Origin: Hetaerina americana
Lineage: Eukaryota; Arthropoda; Insecta; Odonata; Calopterygidae
DNA length: 64,000 bases
Assembly: GCA_022747635.1 (NCBI GenBank)
Contig: JAKTNV010000011.1
Coordinates: forward strand, 17,997,481-18,061,480
Reading direction: 5' to 3'
The notes beneath the pieces were generated by a model. The model worked only from the letters and a program-made list of their open reading frames with translations. It was not told where the DNA came from and made no database searches. Shown here one piece after another: positions 21,501-34,264 of this stretch; the stretch's first letter is position 1, and every line of letters begins with the position of its first letter. Made by a program: the position numbers and the translations under genes.

Positions 21501-22129
21501 AGTATAGTAGGTATATAATTGAAGAATTATTCCTTGCGATGCAGGCGGTTAGAATAAACATTCAGTGTTTTTTCAGGCAGGCTTATAACCGTAATAGTCA
21601 GTAGTTCCTGAATTTATCAAAACCCTAATGTTACCTACTTCCCTCGGAATTGTTAGTATTCAAGATCAGGTAAATTTCTTCAGTGTAATCAATATAACGC
21701 CCCAGAAACAGGCAGAATAATTTGAAGGGAAATCCCGAAAACTGCAGGACATTTTCGACGGCTCGTTAGTGGTCAGCTACGATTTATCCTTCGATGTGGA
21801 CTTTATTTTTATTGAAATTAAAACAGTGATCAAATCATGTCTGGCCGGCCTTGCCTTTACCTGAAAATGCTGCTATCAATAGTAAATCTATCATTAAATC
21901 AGGTTTTGCATGGACAAAGACTCACCAACGCTACATTTCTGCACCTCACCTGTCTCGATACAGCGTGATAACCTACGCTCCATGAAACCCTTCTTCAAAT
22001 CCGCATGCCTTCAATATTTCCATTGCAGTTTTATTTTATCCATCAATAAAACGAATAGCAGTGGACTTAAAAGGTTTCACATAATTCATTGTCAAATTTT
22101 CACAGGTGGTAATTAATCAGGGTCAAGAG

Positions 22130-22450
22130 GCGATTCCGTTTGTGCATGTGGACCTTTGCCCGTGGGTGCAGGGCGACTGTGCACCGCGACGGTTGGAGGA
22201 GATATGACCCTACCGCCTTCCTCCCTCATTTGTCCGTTCCCCTCCCCTATCTCGCCCACTCTCATCCTGCCCTCCTCACCCCCACCGGCGGCTTCCATTA
22301 GCGCCCTCCACACCGAGAGCGGTCCCTTGCGGCTCCGACAGACTAATTCACCGAAACACGGCTCTCAGGTTACGCCGAGATGGGGGGATTGGTGGGGAGT
22401 CGAGAAAGTGGAAGAGAGGGATAGGACAAAAAAGACGAAAATCCGGTAAC
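22130..22450. other. GC-rich island
   Basis: A pyrimidine-rich plus strand with overlapping 66- and 97-codon frames on opposite strands. No known motif. 22451-23630 is AT-rich with nothing recognised. Confidence 0.35.
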
Positions 22451-23629
22451 ATACCTATATCCCTTCACTAATGCACCGGAGGAAAACTTTATAAAAGCTT
22501 TTCATTCCGAACATTTCCGAAAAATGATGCCCCTTGCCAAGCCACGCGAATGCAAACGATCACTCCTGCCCGTCGACCCACACGTTAAAACCTCTATTCA
22601 TTTAAAAAAAACCTCCTGTCCCACACACAATTCGACTCCCCTCATCTCGTCTGCTGGTCTTTCCTACTGTCTCGAACTTCTGGCTTGCCAACATCACTCA
22701 GTCAAACTTCTTGAATGAAACTCGCAGCTCTACGTCAAATTAACAACGGCTTGTCGATGGCAGAATAGCCTATGGCATTGATGAACAACCCTAAGACCTG
22801 CTTTCACTAACCTTTTGTTTATCCTAAATACTTTTTGATCAACATTTATAGCCTTTCTGTATTTTATTATTGCTTACATTCGGTTAAATATTCGTTGGTT
22901 GTTTTCCCTGAGTAATTCTTTATAATTTCGTAACAATTTCACAACCGATTCCTTTATTTTTTGAGACGTTTTAAGTGATGCTAGAAACTTTTAATTCCAG
23001 ATAAAACAATTAATTCAATTATTTCATGCCCATCTGCGAAATAAGCGAAAAGTATTGACCCATTTGAAATGAAGTTGACCATCTTACAAAATATGTAGAA
23101 TATTTATGGTGCAGTCAAATTATAAAATCATCTTATATTTCTCGTGTTAGTGGTTACTTTTTTATTAGTATCTTGAAAATATTTTGATTGATTATTATAA
23201 GTACTAGTCTACCGGCTTAGTCTAGGTTTTTCATGGACTCTGGCACTAAGAGACGACTATACTCTTAAGCCTACATGATAAAAAATATCCTTGTAACCCA
23301 CAATGCGTATCAGAAAAACTCAATCTTCAGTTCTACGTACGGTACTAAATTCTATCCGAAATGGCTATTATTTCCTCTTTCTGCCATGCTTTACCAAAAT
23401 TATCCCATCTAACAACATCTTCAGCATCCATTTGTCTCTCAATAATTCAGTATTTTGATTGATACTTGATGTAAATTCTAATCAAAAATGACATTGCATT
23501 CAAAGAAATATTTGATAATCCTTATCCTAAAATGATCGTTATGCGTAGGTAATAACCTTTGAATGGTGACGTCTGTCAATTAACATTCAACCGAAGCCTC
23601 GTAAGAGATTCCAACGCCCGTTTGTGTCG

Positions 23630-24400
23630 GAATGAAGTAATGCGCCGCCCCCGGTCAGCCAGACCGCACCACGCCCGCGACTACCTCTCACGACCCCCCT
23701 TCCTCCCCATTTCCGTCTCCATTACCACCCCTCCCCCCCCCCATTGACCCCCCTTCCCCCCTCCCTTGCGCCACATCAGTCCTCACTCATCCTTGGGTAC
23801 CCCTCCCATCGTAATACCTACCAAAACCACCCTCTTATCCCAGCCGACCATTTCACTAGCCCATCCGGAGACGACGCCGATATCCGGTTGAAAAAAATTA
23901 GAAATAAAGGGAGGGAGAAATAAGAGAATAACGTTCCAGACGAAAGGACGGAGGGAATGGGGGTTCAAGGATAGGGAAGGGGTGGCATAGAGTGGAGGAG
24001 GAGGGGGCTTTGTTGCTTCGTTTGGCTGGGTAGGGTGGCGGGCGTGTGGGGCGAGCTTTTAGAGGGGGTGGGAAGGAGGGAAGGAAGAGCGGGAGAGGAA
24101 AGAGAGAGGGTCGTCGAAAAGAACATCGAAATCCTCTTTCTACCATGGCGCCATCCCGCGGATCGGAGTGGAAATATGTGGGAGGGGGTGGTAGCGGTGC
24201 AATGTGTGGCGACGTCGGCCGCCGCCGTTCCGAGTAGGAGGGTGGGGGCCAGGGAGGCGGTCCCCGCCGCGGGGTTGGAGCGGACTGGTGGGGAGAGACG
24301 GGCCCGACAGGAAGGCGCAGGAAAGCGAAGGTGACAAGAGAATCTTGAAGATTGGAGAGCACGGGGAGGTGGGGGGTTGAGGCGGTCAGTGCGATAACAG
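23630..24400. other. GC-rich island with C/T to G/A switch
   Basis: 23640-23880 is C/T-rich on the plus strand and 23905-24380 is G/A-rich, a clear strand switch near 23890. A 224-codon minus-strand frame (23898-24572) exists, but it runs into the (TA)n tract and is Pro/Ser/Arg-rich, so I treat it as a composition effect. A promoter-type CpG island is possible. Confidence 0.35.
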
Positions 24401-24487
24401 TTTTGTACTCAGCGCACGTACTCAGCATATCGCGTTCACTGTCGATTCGGCTTGCATAATCAAAATATGTATGAATAAATACACGTT

Positions 24488-24496
<9 letters not shown>

Positions 24497-24547
<51 letters not shown>
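24497..24547. repeat. (TA)n microsatellite
   Basis: About 25 TA units. The mariner end at 24557 follows after about 10 bp. Confidence 0.97.
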
Positions 24548-24551
<4 letters not shown>

Positions 24552-24556
24552 CAGAT

Positions 24557-24860
24557 ACATGGTCTGTCCCAAAAATAAGTAGAATAAATCGGGGGAAAAT
24601 TTTATTGCAGATCAAAGTACAAATTAAAGAAACTCTTCAAAACAGCACCCTTGTGCATCAACACACCGATATCAGCGCCTCTGCCACGCTTCTGGTACGC
24701 TTCCTGGAAGGCTTCGACGGGAATCTCGTGCAGGCACCTCGTCACAACCTCTTTGACGTAATCCATAGGTCCAAAATGTTCTCAAAAGGTTTGTACTTGG
24801 GTCGTATTCATCTCACTTGGGTCAGCCTTATTTCATCGTGGATTTGCTGGGACCAGTAAC
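24557..24860 (-). pseudogene. mariner-type element, 3' end with terminal repeat
   Basis: The plus-strand edge ACATGGTCTGTCCCAAAAAT looks like a mariner terminal inverted repeat. The minus strand encodes DYVKEVVTRCLHEIPVEAFQ, and after a frameshift WQRR, a stop, then YRCVDAQGCCFEEFL. The R-C-L-x-x-I-P-x-x-x-F-Q block and C-V-D-A-x-G-x-x-F-E end are the usual C-terminus of mariner transposases with a YFEG-type ending. The catalytic core and the other terminal repeat are missing. It differs from the four other C-termini in this window, so it is a separate lineage. 24861-25849 has nothing recognised. Confidence 0.65.
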
Positions 24861-25849
24861 TTTTCAAATGAAGGGACTCGATTACACTGCGAGCCTCTCT
24901 CTCCTCTGTATTCTGCGAGTTTTTTTTCAAGCTGCGGCTTCCTTAATATTAATTGGTGTAACTAAGAACATTATGTGAATAAGGATCTATCAATAGTCGG
25001 TATAAATTTTATCTAGATCTATTGGTAAGTTATAATAAAAACCTCTCTCTCTCTCTCTGGTAAATTGTTCTCTCTTTTCCCGCGCCTTACCGACAAAGTT
25101 TAGTAATCTTTTTTATCCTCAGTAACTTAGATGAACTCTGGTCAGAGCGTCATTCAAACGAGTATTTCAATTTGTAATTTCCCTTTGCAAAGTTATGTAT
25201 TGATGATGGCTTGACTTGAGTGAGATATTTGCTCATAAAATGTTTCAAAAGCCAGAACGTTATTGGCCAATTTGTTTGCGTAGAAAGGAAGAAGGATAGG
25301 AGAAAAATTAGCGACCCAAAGGGAGTTGCAGTATATTCATTTTGGGTAACAATAGGAAAGGTTTTTGGCTAAAAGTCGGTGATAAGTTATGGTTCAAATT
25401 CAATAAGAGTTGCTGGGACTATTAATATTAAACCGGTTACCTGCTTTTGGTGAATGAGCATTTCTTTCTGATGGCACTCCCCGTCACCGTAGGATCCGGG
25501 TGTCGCTTATGATAGCTACTTATCAATTCTTTCTTTCTTTGATCTCGTTACTTTTAAGTGGGAAGTTAATAAAAATATTTAGGTGCAAAACTTACCTTGT
25601 AACAAAACGTATTAAGTTTAGCACAGTAATATTTCAGAGTGACTTTGAGTCCATTCTCAACAAGTTTTTATTATTCAGTATCATTATATAAAATATTATA
25701 TAATATTCAATTTTTCCTTAGGAAAAATATGGCTAAATATTGGTTAACAATTGATTAAATCAATCAAAAATAACTGTTAAACGTAAATTTTAACATATCT
25801 TCATCATACATACCTGAATTTAGCAAACCATTTGTAAAGTTTAATTGCA

Positions 25850-26175
25850 TGGTATGGAAAGGAAGAAGGTTGCTGGAAAAAATTCGAATATGACACGGGA
25901 GGAGAGGGTGCAGGAGATACTGAGAGAGTCAATCGTATGCTAATGATGGTTATACAAAGGGGAGAATGTTGGGTAAGCAAGGTAGAGGGAGGAAAATAAT
26001 AGGCATTTCGAGTGTGATCAAGGGAGCTAGGAAACATGCAGAGCTAAAGAGTTATTACAATATTTAGCAATGGGGTTAAGGATCTTCTGTGTCATGTTCG
26101 TTTAGGCTTAGAAGTTCAAGTAACATGTAGTTCCAGGGTCCATCAAAAACCTATCCTAATCCGTTAGGTTACTAT
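25850..26175 (+). pseudogene. LINE-R C-terminus and 3' UTR
   Basis: One frame reads GRMLGKQGRGRKIIGISSVI, then KGARKHAELKSYYNI and a stop, the C-terminal block of LINE-R. The 3' UTR then has GTTCCAGGGTCCATCAAAAA and CCTATCCTAATCCGTTAGG, the diverged counterpart of the CCTACCTTAACCGGTAGATT segment elsewhere. The region upstream is poorly conserved. Confidence 0.65.
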
Positions 26176-28685
26176 TAATGTTAATAATACTAACTATATT
26201 CAGCAGTATGCGTTAAAGTATCAAAGGATTTTATATAAATATAAGATCCAATATATTTGGACATAAATAGTATTACAAGGAAATAATGCCAATATTTTAG
26301 GTTAGAATATTATAAGTATAATTTAATAAGTTTTATTAAAAGTGTTGAACTAATAGGTAAGGAAAGAAAATTGCTCAGTAGCGGATCACATTTAATTAAT
26401 AATAATGGCAATGAATCCTAATTGTACTTGATTGCTGAATCCTCATTATGTCCTGCGATGGTGTCAACATAGTTATTTATAACGTTACCGTTAGATTAAA
26501 TTAGTAAGCTTAGGTAGCAAATGAAGTAACTCATACGTCCAGTCGAGTGCATAATATTTTGGGAAAGCATGCCGTGATAACGATTGTTTCAATCATTATC
26601 AAGGGGATCCCTTTATCTTTAATCAACAACTTTTAACTTTAATTCTCATAGTCCCAATGAGTTCTTGTATCGTTTTCCCCCATCAGTGGTTTTCGACGTC
26701 CTCCTCGTGTCGCAGGGGTTTCTATGGGAGATGGAACTCCCAATCCACCTCCAACCTTTCAAACAATCACACGCCACGGGTGCGACCACGCCCTTGCCTT
26801 ATTTCTTCCAACCGAGTCATCCGCCACACTCCATCTCCGACAATACGTCCAACAGAGCGACCACGGAATGCACTCTCGCGAGATGAAAACTCCTGTAGTC
26901 CATCGCCTTCACTCAATCCCCCCACCTCCATAGCCTCCCGCCCTCTCAACCACTTCCAACTCAATAGGAGGAGTGCCTTTTGGCCTCCACTCAAATGCGG
27001 GCCGGGGTATTAATCCTCCGTTACCGAAGGAAGTCGTTCAGGTGTCGAATGCTCGGACGTTTATATATGTATGTATCCATTTTTCTCCACCAGGAGGGCG
27101 TAGTTATACAGGCGTTGAAGTCTCTCGCGTTTAATCTAAGACCTAATAAGAGATAGATTAAAATAAGATATTTTAATGAAGGTTTTTAGCGGATTTATAC
27201 ACGGAGGTTGCTTTAGGTAATCTGAAAATTACCCACTTGATAATCGTGCTCGATTGATGGAGTAGGGGCAAGAACATGTCATGGTAATAGAATTAATTTG
27301 AAAAAAAATATAAATTGACTATTTCGAGGTCTGATAGGAACTTGAATTATTCTCGGTAATCGATATAGCATGCGTGCCTACCTGGCTAATTTTTACTTAC
27401 CACGTGAAGCATTGTTCATTCAAACTAAAATCAAATTTAAAAATATCTGTTTGTTTTGTCTAACTAGCTTTCAACTCGATCGATGCAGAGATATTTATGT
27501 TATTTAAATCTTTGGTATTGATTTAGTTCAAAGATATATTCCTTATAACGGTATTTTCCTTTATAACATACCTTCCATAGATTTCCAGGGTAATTTTTAA
27601 GGAATAGGTAATGCCAGGATTTCGCCGTGAATGAATTGCATATTACTTCAAAATTTTTCTTATAAAGTAAGAGCCTCTTTGACTAGTCACGCTTCTAGAA
27701 ATATTAACCTTTTCAATAAAACAATAATTAATAATTTAAAATTAAAGTTTTGCATTTTTAAATTTTCTTTTCTAGATACAAACAACCAGTCAGTTAGACC
27801 AAGGTCCTTTATGGATCATTTTATTTGCGAAGAAATAAGACCGAATTATTTGCATAAAATGAAGCAGAAAATTTAAAAGAATCACAGAAAATGATTTTAC
27901 CCCTATTTTTTTTATTTACATAGAGATATATTCATTGAATGTACTTTTGGTTATCCTTTTAAAGTCAGTTTAGCAGCGGTTATTTATGATATAGCTCAGG
28001 TCTATAATGAAAATGAAACAATAAATTTTCTAAAATATTGAGGAAGATTCTTGGGAGCTCCACGTCGATTCTTCAATCAATCTGAAACGATCGCGTGGAT
28101 AGCGGCTAGTCTTCGATTTGGAAAAAGATTACTGGATGGAGAAAAGTAATTCGGATGAATGTTGAAGAATCTGAATCCTTCCTCCTTGTCAACTTAGAGA
28201 TTTTATAGTTCATCATTAGCTCAATTGATCGCAATAAAACTTAATGACCGAAGTTCTCAAATCTCCTCAATTCAATGTAATTGGTTTTGTATTTCCAATC
28301 GATTTTATTTACATTCCTGGAAGTAAACTTAATTATTTTGCTTAATATTTAAGTGAATTAGTTTTGGCCAGTCTCGTTGCAAACAAAACACGCTGAATGT
28401 AATAAGACTTTATCTATATCTTCGAAAAATTTGATGTTGTAGATTTTCCAGAAAAATACATCACCTTTTATACTATATGAATCAGAGATAATGATATGAG
28501 GATTAGGATTTTTGGGAAGGCAAAAGTGGCCCCTGCCAAGTATTTCATGGTCTGTACCGCATCCACCGACAACCCACCACCTAATACGCACTGGATAAGT
28601 GTATATGCATCCATTAGAACCTTTTTTAAAGACGGAATGCTATCATGCATCATCAAAATCACGGGTTATCAATTGTAAGATAGAT
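26176..28685. other. intergenic; C/T-rich patch 26650-27010
   Basis: AT-rich DNA with a pyrimidine-rich patch (26650-27010) holding overlapping frames up to 118 codons on both strands, none recognised. An 81-codon frame at 27631-27876 and a 77-codon minus frame at 28358-28591 are also unassigned. Confidence 0.35.
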
Positions 28686-28689
28686 TCTT

Positions 28690-29015
28690 AGTAGTAGCTC
28701 TCCAGTGAATATCCTATACCTTACCGATCTATTCATTCTCTCACAGCTTCTTGTGCCAACATTTTTCAACACCTTATTCTCATACTCGTAGTTCATCCCG
28801 GACCTTCATCTGTAATTCTTCCCATCCATATTTCCTTCAGTTATGTTGAGCTATCATGACTCATAATGTGCTCATAATTAGTTTACCTCTTCTCCCTGTA
28901 AGTGCCCTCAGCAGACTTCTGTGTTCACTCAACCTTTGAAGCACCTCTTCAACTGTTACTTTGTTTTCATCCTTCTTCTGGAACACCACATTTCCATCGC
29001 CTCTAATCTACTTTT
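28690..29015 (-). pseudogene. non-LTR retrotransposon fragment (LINE-R-like)
   Basis: The minus strand reads SRLEAMEMWCSRRRMK, then in another frame TVEEVLQRLSEHRSLLRALT and GRRGKLIMSTL. This is the L-E-A-x-E-M-W-x-x-R-R-M block followed by V-L-x-x-x-x-E-x-R-x-L-L, typical of endonuclease/RT-type LINE C-terminal regions. It is closer to the general family consensus than most LINE-R copies here and may be a separate subfamily. Confidence 0.6.
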
Positions 29016-29199
29016 CCCATATGCTCCTGTCATCTACTTCTCATGCCCGTAGAAAAGTAGTCTCCATGTGTTAAGATGTTAATGAATGATCCTTATAAAT
29101 GTTAATGCTAGTACCGTTGGCCGTTAGTAGTAGTTATTAATAGCGCTGGTAGAGATCCTGCTTCATCATTCCTATTCCTTTTACTGAACTCACCTTTCT

Positions 29200-29970
29200 C
29201 CTTCCATCGCTAGTGACCTTGCCGCCTGAATAGCAAAATCTTCAGCAACCACCCGAAAGTTAAAAAGAAAAAGGCAGAGAAAAAATGTGAAAACTTCCAT
29301 CGTCCACCCACGTTTAATTTCCCCTCCGACTTGAATACCGGATCGGTCCAATATCATCGTCGTTCCCCGCGTTCTTGTTTTTTCTCTTCTTCTCTCTCCC
29401 GCGACTGTCAAAGCGTTCGTTTTCTTTCCCCGTTCTCTCCGACACCACCGACCACTGCCACGACCACTGGCGACCACCACCACCTCCCGCCACAGACCGT
29501 CCCGCCAACCCCCCCCCCCCATAGGGTCCTAATCTCCCCCGACCGACTCGTCGCCTCTCTCCCTCCCCGCCCACCTCCTCCACGCGCGGACAGATCCGAG
29601 CTGTCAAGAGTGCGGATGGCGGTAGCCGGCTCGGCTGTCATCCACGACTCACTTGCGGTGGCGGAGCAGATAGCGGCTAATTGCGTCGGGCAAAAACGTC
29701 GTGGGAGCAGGTTGAGTCCGCGTGTAGAAGCCTCCCCCACGGGGCGTCGACGCTCATATGTGACGGATCTCGGGGCAGAGGGTGGGGGATGGACGAGGGG
29801 GCGAGGAGGAGGGTGGAGGATTGGAAAAGAAAGACGACCGAAGGAAGAGTATCAGGTGAATGAGGGATGCGCGAAGGTAGACGAGACGCGGCGCCCGGTC
29901 TCATAGCAACCCCCTTTCGTTTACCTGCGGGGGATTGCTAACCCAAATCGCTCCCTTTCTCTCTCCCCTC
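29200..29970. other. GC-rich island, no gene assigned
   Basis: The largest GC-rich island before 37 kb. It holds a 191-codon plus-strand open frame (29331-29906) and three antisense frames of 75-110 codons. All are low-complexity (Pro, Arg, Gly, Thr, Ser) and unrecognised. A CpG-island promoter with a first exon would look like this, but no splice-linked coding partner is visible. Confidence 0.35.
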
Positions 29971-30104
29971 TCTCAAGTCTTCATGCTTTTTATCCTGTCA
30001 GGGGTAAGGAGACTAAGGCAGTAACGCGTTGAGCGTCAATTCGTTAGGTCAAGTAAATCATTTTTGGACTAACACGTTAATTTATTTTCTATATTGACTT
30101 TTTA

Positions 30105-30395
30105 AGGCGCGGCAATACAGCGCGAAGATTTAAAGCTGGGTTTCTGAGACTAGAGATCTCGGATTCGATTCCGGGTGATGCCTCTGGTCACCCTCAGCTT
30201 CACCCAAGCTAAGTGATTTTTCATGACAACAGATCTTCCTGGGAAATCTCTAGGGGACACTAGGAAAGTAACAGTCTCTTCTTATTACCGTAACGTGTGA
30301 ATTTGACACCCCGTTGGGCACTTAATAGGGTGAGCTCTGTCTTCGCCTGTCAAACTGACCTTCGGGTTGATTAGTGGGGTTGCTGATTTTTAAAT
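30105..30395 (+). repeat. SINE-A copy, diverged
   Basis: The B-box-like GGATTCGATTCC at about 30161 is followed by the SINE-A body: CAGATCTTCCTGGGAAATC, GAATTTGACACCCCGTTGGG, then ACTGACCTTCGGGTTGATTA. The A-box half is decayed. It has an inverted partner at 30586-30905. Confidence 0.75.
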
Positions 30396-30585
30396 TTTAA
30401 CCTAATAAAATTAATTTTCGAAAGTTAAAATTTAATTCTTCAGAGAAGAGGGGGCTCTTAAGAGAATAATTTTAGTTTGGTTCAATTGAGAGGCAAAAGA
30501 GGATAGAAATGCACATAGAGGACTTTTTATTCAACAAGGATCATCTGCAGATAAATTAAGAGATTTATAATTGTTTGCTGGCTTC

Positions 30586-30905
30586 TATAACCAATCTGAT
30601 AACAGTTATTAACCCGAAGACCAGTTTCATGGTTGAAGGCAGAACTAACCCAATACTAAACCAAAGGTGTTATGAAAGAACGCTCATCAATGTAATTAGG
30701 TGGGCTATTTCCCCTCCTTGTGCCCCCTATGATTCCACGGGATACAATGTTATGTTACCCTAACTTGCCAAAAATGTTACCCTAAACACTACACAGCTTT
30801 GAGGAAATTGAGCATGCCCAGAGGTACCTATGCCCATCGAATCCAGGTCATCCGGTCAGTATCCCAGCGCTATATCAAATGGACTACTACAGCCCTCTGC
30901 AGCCT
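30586..30905 (-). repeat. SINE-A copy, diverged
   Basis: The plus strand begins with AACAGTTATTAACCCGAAGA, the reverse of the SINE-A 3' end (CTTCGGGTTAATTACTG). Its far end has CATCGAATCCAGGTCATCCG, a decayed B box. It is the opposite orientation to 30105-30395, so the two could form an imperfect inverted repeat of ~290-bp arms. Confidence 0.65.
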
Positions 30906-31079
30906 ATTTCCCGATTGATTAATTTTTTGCATCATAGCGGAGGAAATAATTTTCATTGATTTGAATAATAAATGAATAATTTGTTAAATTAACTTGTAAG
31001 GGAACTAAAAATTAATTTTGGTATTGACTTTACGTAGGGGAATACCTTTATTTCAAGCATGCCTTATTATTTTAGCTTA

Positions 31080-31081
<2 letters not shown>

Positions 31082-31146
<65 letters not shown>
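31082..31146. repeat. (TA)n microsatellite
   Basis: About 32 TA units. Between this tract and the next (31147-31271) is a 125-bp segment with GAGGAAGACGAAGATAAATT and CCGTTGAAATTATTAAG, which has the GAAGA/GAAA layout of the PLE-type modules. Confidence 0.97.
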
Positions 31147-31147
<1 letters not shown>

Positions 31148-31268
31148 TACTGTTTCTCCCGCAGTAATACTGATTCCTCCGAGGAAGACGAAGATAAATT
31201 CCGTTGAAATTATTAAGAAATAACGTATGTGTTTTTTTTGTCTTCTTATATTGTTTGTTGCTGTCAAA

Positions 31269-31271
<3 letters not shown>

Positions 31272-31332
<61 letters not shown>

Positions 31333-31440
31333 ACTATATATTTGATATATACAATATATATACATTTATGTATACAATATATATACAATTATATATACAA
31401 TATATATACAATTATATACATTATATATATGTACAACTTT
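31272..31440. repeat. (TA)n and ATATATACAATTATA-type repeats
   Basis: About 29 TA units to 31329, then degenerate ATATACAATATATA units to about 31430. It runs directly into the PLE-type module at 31430. Confidence 0.95.
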
Positions 31441-31625
31441 TGTGAAAGTCTCACGGACGTGAATAATAATGTATATGAAGTTAGGACTCGTGGAAAAGAC
31501 AATAACACAGAAACACAAAAAAAGAAAAACAACTCCCTAGGTTTCGAATTTTTGGTGCTCCACGGTGCTCCCTTTCTAAAGGAAGAGAGGAACAGAAGAG
31601 TTCTGTCCTTCTCTTATATACATCA
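31430..31625 (+). repeat. PLE-type terminal module (single)
   Basis: GTCTCACGGACGTGAATAAT, AATGTATATGAAGTTAGGAC, ACACAGAAACACAAAAAAAG, then TTTCGAATTTTTGGTG match the left arm of the PLE fragment at 51220-51330 (ACTCACGGACGTGAATAATA, AATGTATAACACTTAGCAC). Only one arm is visible. It directly follows (TA)n, as at 51206. Confidence 0.7.
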
Positions 31626-32794
31626 TGTTTTCCATCAGCAAAGCGTGAAAAAATATTGTGGGTTCACCGATATTTTGACAAAGATGATTATACTTGAAAA
31701 TGTTGGAATTTCTCCTCTTATTACGTTACTATACTGGCATAGTAATGATTAATTTCCAGTGATATTTTCATCAAAAATCTTACCCAGTTGATGCATTTGG
31801 GAAATTATAAATGCCTGCCCTAAAAGTTGCACACCTGGTCTTCATCGAGTCACACGTAATAAGCCATCAAGGTATCATTTTACAAATAATCGGACAACAT
31901 TTCGGTTTCAAAACACCGTAAAATGTAATAATTATATATTTTAGATGTTTCGTACTGGAATAATTGTTCAAATTTCAACACAGCTTCATTTTTGTTTTTG
32001 AATTTAAGTCAAAGCTGCAATAACTTCAGTATTCATAACATCTCCTGCTTTAATTGTTTAAAGTTTCATTACATTACATATAATTTCAAATAAACCAATA
32101 ATCCCATGTTGAAATTGGATTCAATGATTTTCATCGATTTTGTTCGTATCATGAGTATAGTATTGTGAGTATATGTATATCTCCTACCTTGGCTGCAAAT
32201 GATTTTATCTAGCTCGTGTTAACATTTGCGGCCGTAAGTTGAAAATTTTAACCTAACTCAGGTAATGATGACTAGCATTTGACTTAAATGCGTTAACTTT
32301 TGCAGCTAGCTTCCCCGAGTCTGGGATAGGGTGGGTCTGGGGTGGAGATGGGATAATCGTACTTATCTTCCCACGATAGTATGGTTAGTGCTCGAGACGT
32401 CTCTTTATTCAAATTTGCATGTCGCCGGAAGACGGATCAGGTCAGTCGTCGGCGCTGACGTCTGTAGCGAAAGGAATAGCATGGGGGTAGTCAACGACGA
32501 AAATAAAAGAAACATCTCGTCTTCCTTTTCTCCCTCGCCAGAGGAGTGGAGGCGTGAATATTTTCAACCGATCGACAAGTCATCGATTGGAATCTATCTT
32601 AATGGATGCACCGTGTGCCAAAGAATTTACAGTCATTGTAGTCATCTTTACTCAGGCCTACTCCGTGACTTTTATTCCCTGCAGGACAACAATTGATTGT
32701 CCTCAAAGCAGATTGTTTATTAGCGTAGTAGTTTTAAATCCCGTCGTTTAGAAACTAAGTATATACTCATTAACATCCTGAAGTTCAATACAGC
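31626..32794. other. intergenic, nothing recognised
   Basis: AT-rich sequence with one GC-richer patch at 32300-32560. An unassigned 121-codon plus-strand frame (32331-32696) shows no family motif. Confidence 0.35.
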
Positions 32795-33330
32795 TCTCTT
32801 TAAATGCAAACATTTCCATCCTCCAACCGTCCGATGTGCCCATTCTTTTTCTATCTTTACCTTCCCTACCTATTAATCTACCCTTCCTATTACAGTTTTC
32901 AAACTTATATCTTTAATATCCAAGGCCTCTAGCCACTTGTCCTAGAATCTCTTAATTTTTGTCCGTCCATTTCACTGTTTCCTATCCTTCCCCTCATCCT
33001 TATCTTGAAAGCTTCCTATTTACATCTTATCCACTTACGTCAACGATCAAGTTTCCGAGTCTCACAAAAATACGCTTGGTGATAATATCAATCAAGGTCC
33101 ATCTTTTCAACTCCCTTCACCTTGTAAAAATCTACTTGTGCGAAATGCATCACTTTATCTCTATCCTTATTACTTTTCCCACCTTTTACAACACTTCCAC
33201 AGGAGGTGAAGTCTTCTGCTTGTACCGGTTGGCAGCAGCAAATACTGATATTTATCTTAACCTTCCCATTTCTTAAGACCCTCATTGCCTCGCATTCTAC
33301 ATATTTTCTTTTCATATACATGTATATCAC
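32795..33330 (-). pseudogene. LINE-R fragment, thumb and E-T-W region
   Basis: The minus strand reads GKVKINISICCCQPVQAEDF, TSCGSVVKGGKSNKDRDKVM, then in other frames ETRKLDR and EAFKIRMRGRIGNSEMDGQK. The order matches the LINE-R thumb (I-x-x-x-x-x-x-V-x-x-F-x-x-x-G-S-x-x-x-x-G-K-S-N-K-D), then the E-T-W-like and E-A-F-like blocks. The copy is heavily decayed. Confidence 0.6.
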
Positions 33331-34264
33331 ACCGTTTCCCTACTGCATTCATCAGTGATCGGAATCATTTGGTTAATTGACTAATTAAGCCTTGATCATT
33401 CGCAAATCGTAAATCAGCTATTTTCCCACCCGCTACCAATACTTACTTCAGTTCTTAAGAAGAAAATTTCAAAATTCCACCTTTTTGATAACCAAATGGA
33501 AGGGAGACACAACAAACCAACATTTTGGAAGGTAGACAAAACCAGGGAATATTTGGATATTGATTGGCAAGAGGCCGTGTGAGGACAGAAAACAATACTA
33601 AGATTATACAGCTCTCTACGGCCTACGACGAAGCAAATTACGTACAAATTAAGGTAAGCTCTTATAAACTTATAAGTAAGTAATAAATATGAAAAACTCC
33701 CATGGCCATAAACAATTAGCCCTAAGCGTTGAAATAAATGAACGATATTAAATTTTGAATTGACGGAGTTATTGCGTTCACGCAATACCCACCAAGTAGT
33801 TAGTGAGACGAGGGTAGTTCACCTCCCCCACTTCTTTCCCCTCTTATAAATACCCGGATAACCCTTCAATTTTACACTTCAGGTTTGGGATTTCGAGTGG
33901 TTTATCCTTCAGTTCGACGAAGAAGGGCACACTGTGACCGAAATACACGTATTCGAACCTCACCATAGATTATTTCTTCTCATTTTCATTTAAATTGACT
34001 GAAAACATCATTCTGTACTTTGTTGTGTATTGTATTGCGCGTGTGTGTGGGAAGGGTATATTTGTGCGTGTATGGTTTATTGTTTTCCAACGTAGTTTTT
34101 CCCTGGCGTTTGGTCTTGCATCCGCGCCCACTACTTCGGGTAAATCACGTGGATACTTGTATACCAGTAGTAAGTTGGGCAGTTTTAATTCCATCCCATT
34201 CGTCCGTCTCCGATCATAGCCCTATTTGTTTACGGCATAAGGAATTTTTCATTTCTCTTATGTA
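33331..34264. other. intergenic with a PLE-type motif near 33910
   Basis: A 123-codon minus frame (33414-33785) and small frames at 33970-34307 are unassigned. At 33915-33950 GTTCGACGAAGAAGGGCACA then CTGTGACCGAAATACACG has the GAAGA-stem-GAAA pattern of PLE termini, with no other PLE sequence recognised. Confidence 0.35.

Noticed and set aside
23898..24572. 224-codon minus-strand frame
   Set aside because: It starts in (TA)n and continues through a purine-rich island; Pro/Ser-rich with no domain.
29331..29906. 191-codon plus-strand frame in a GC-rich island
   Set aside because: Low-complexity Pro/Arg/Thr/Gly content, long antisense frames over the same bases and no known motif. GC-rich DNA with few stops explains it.
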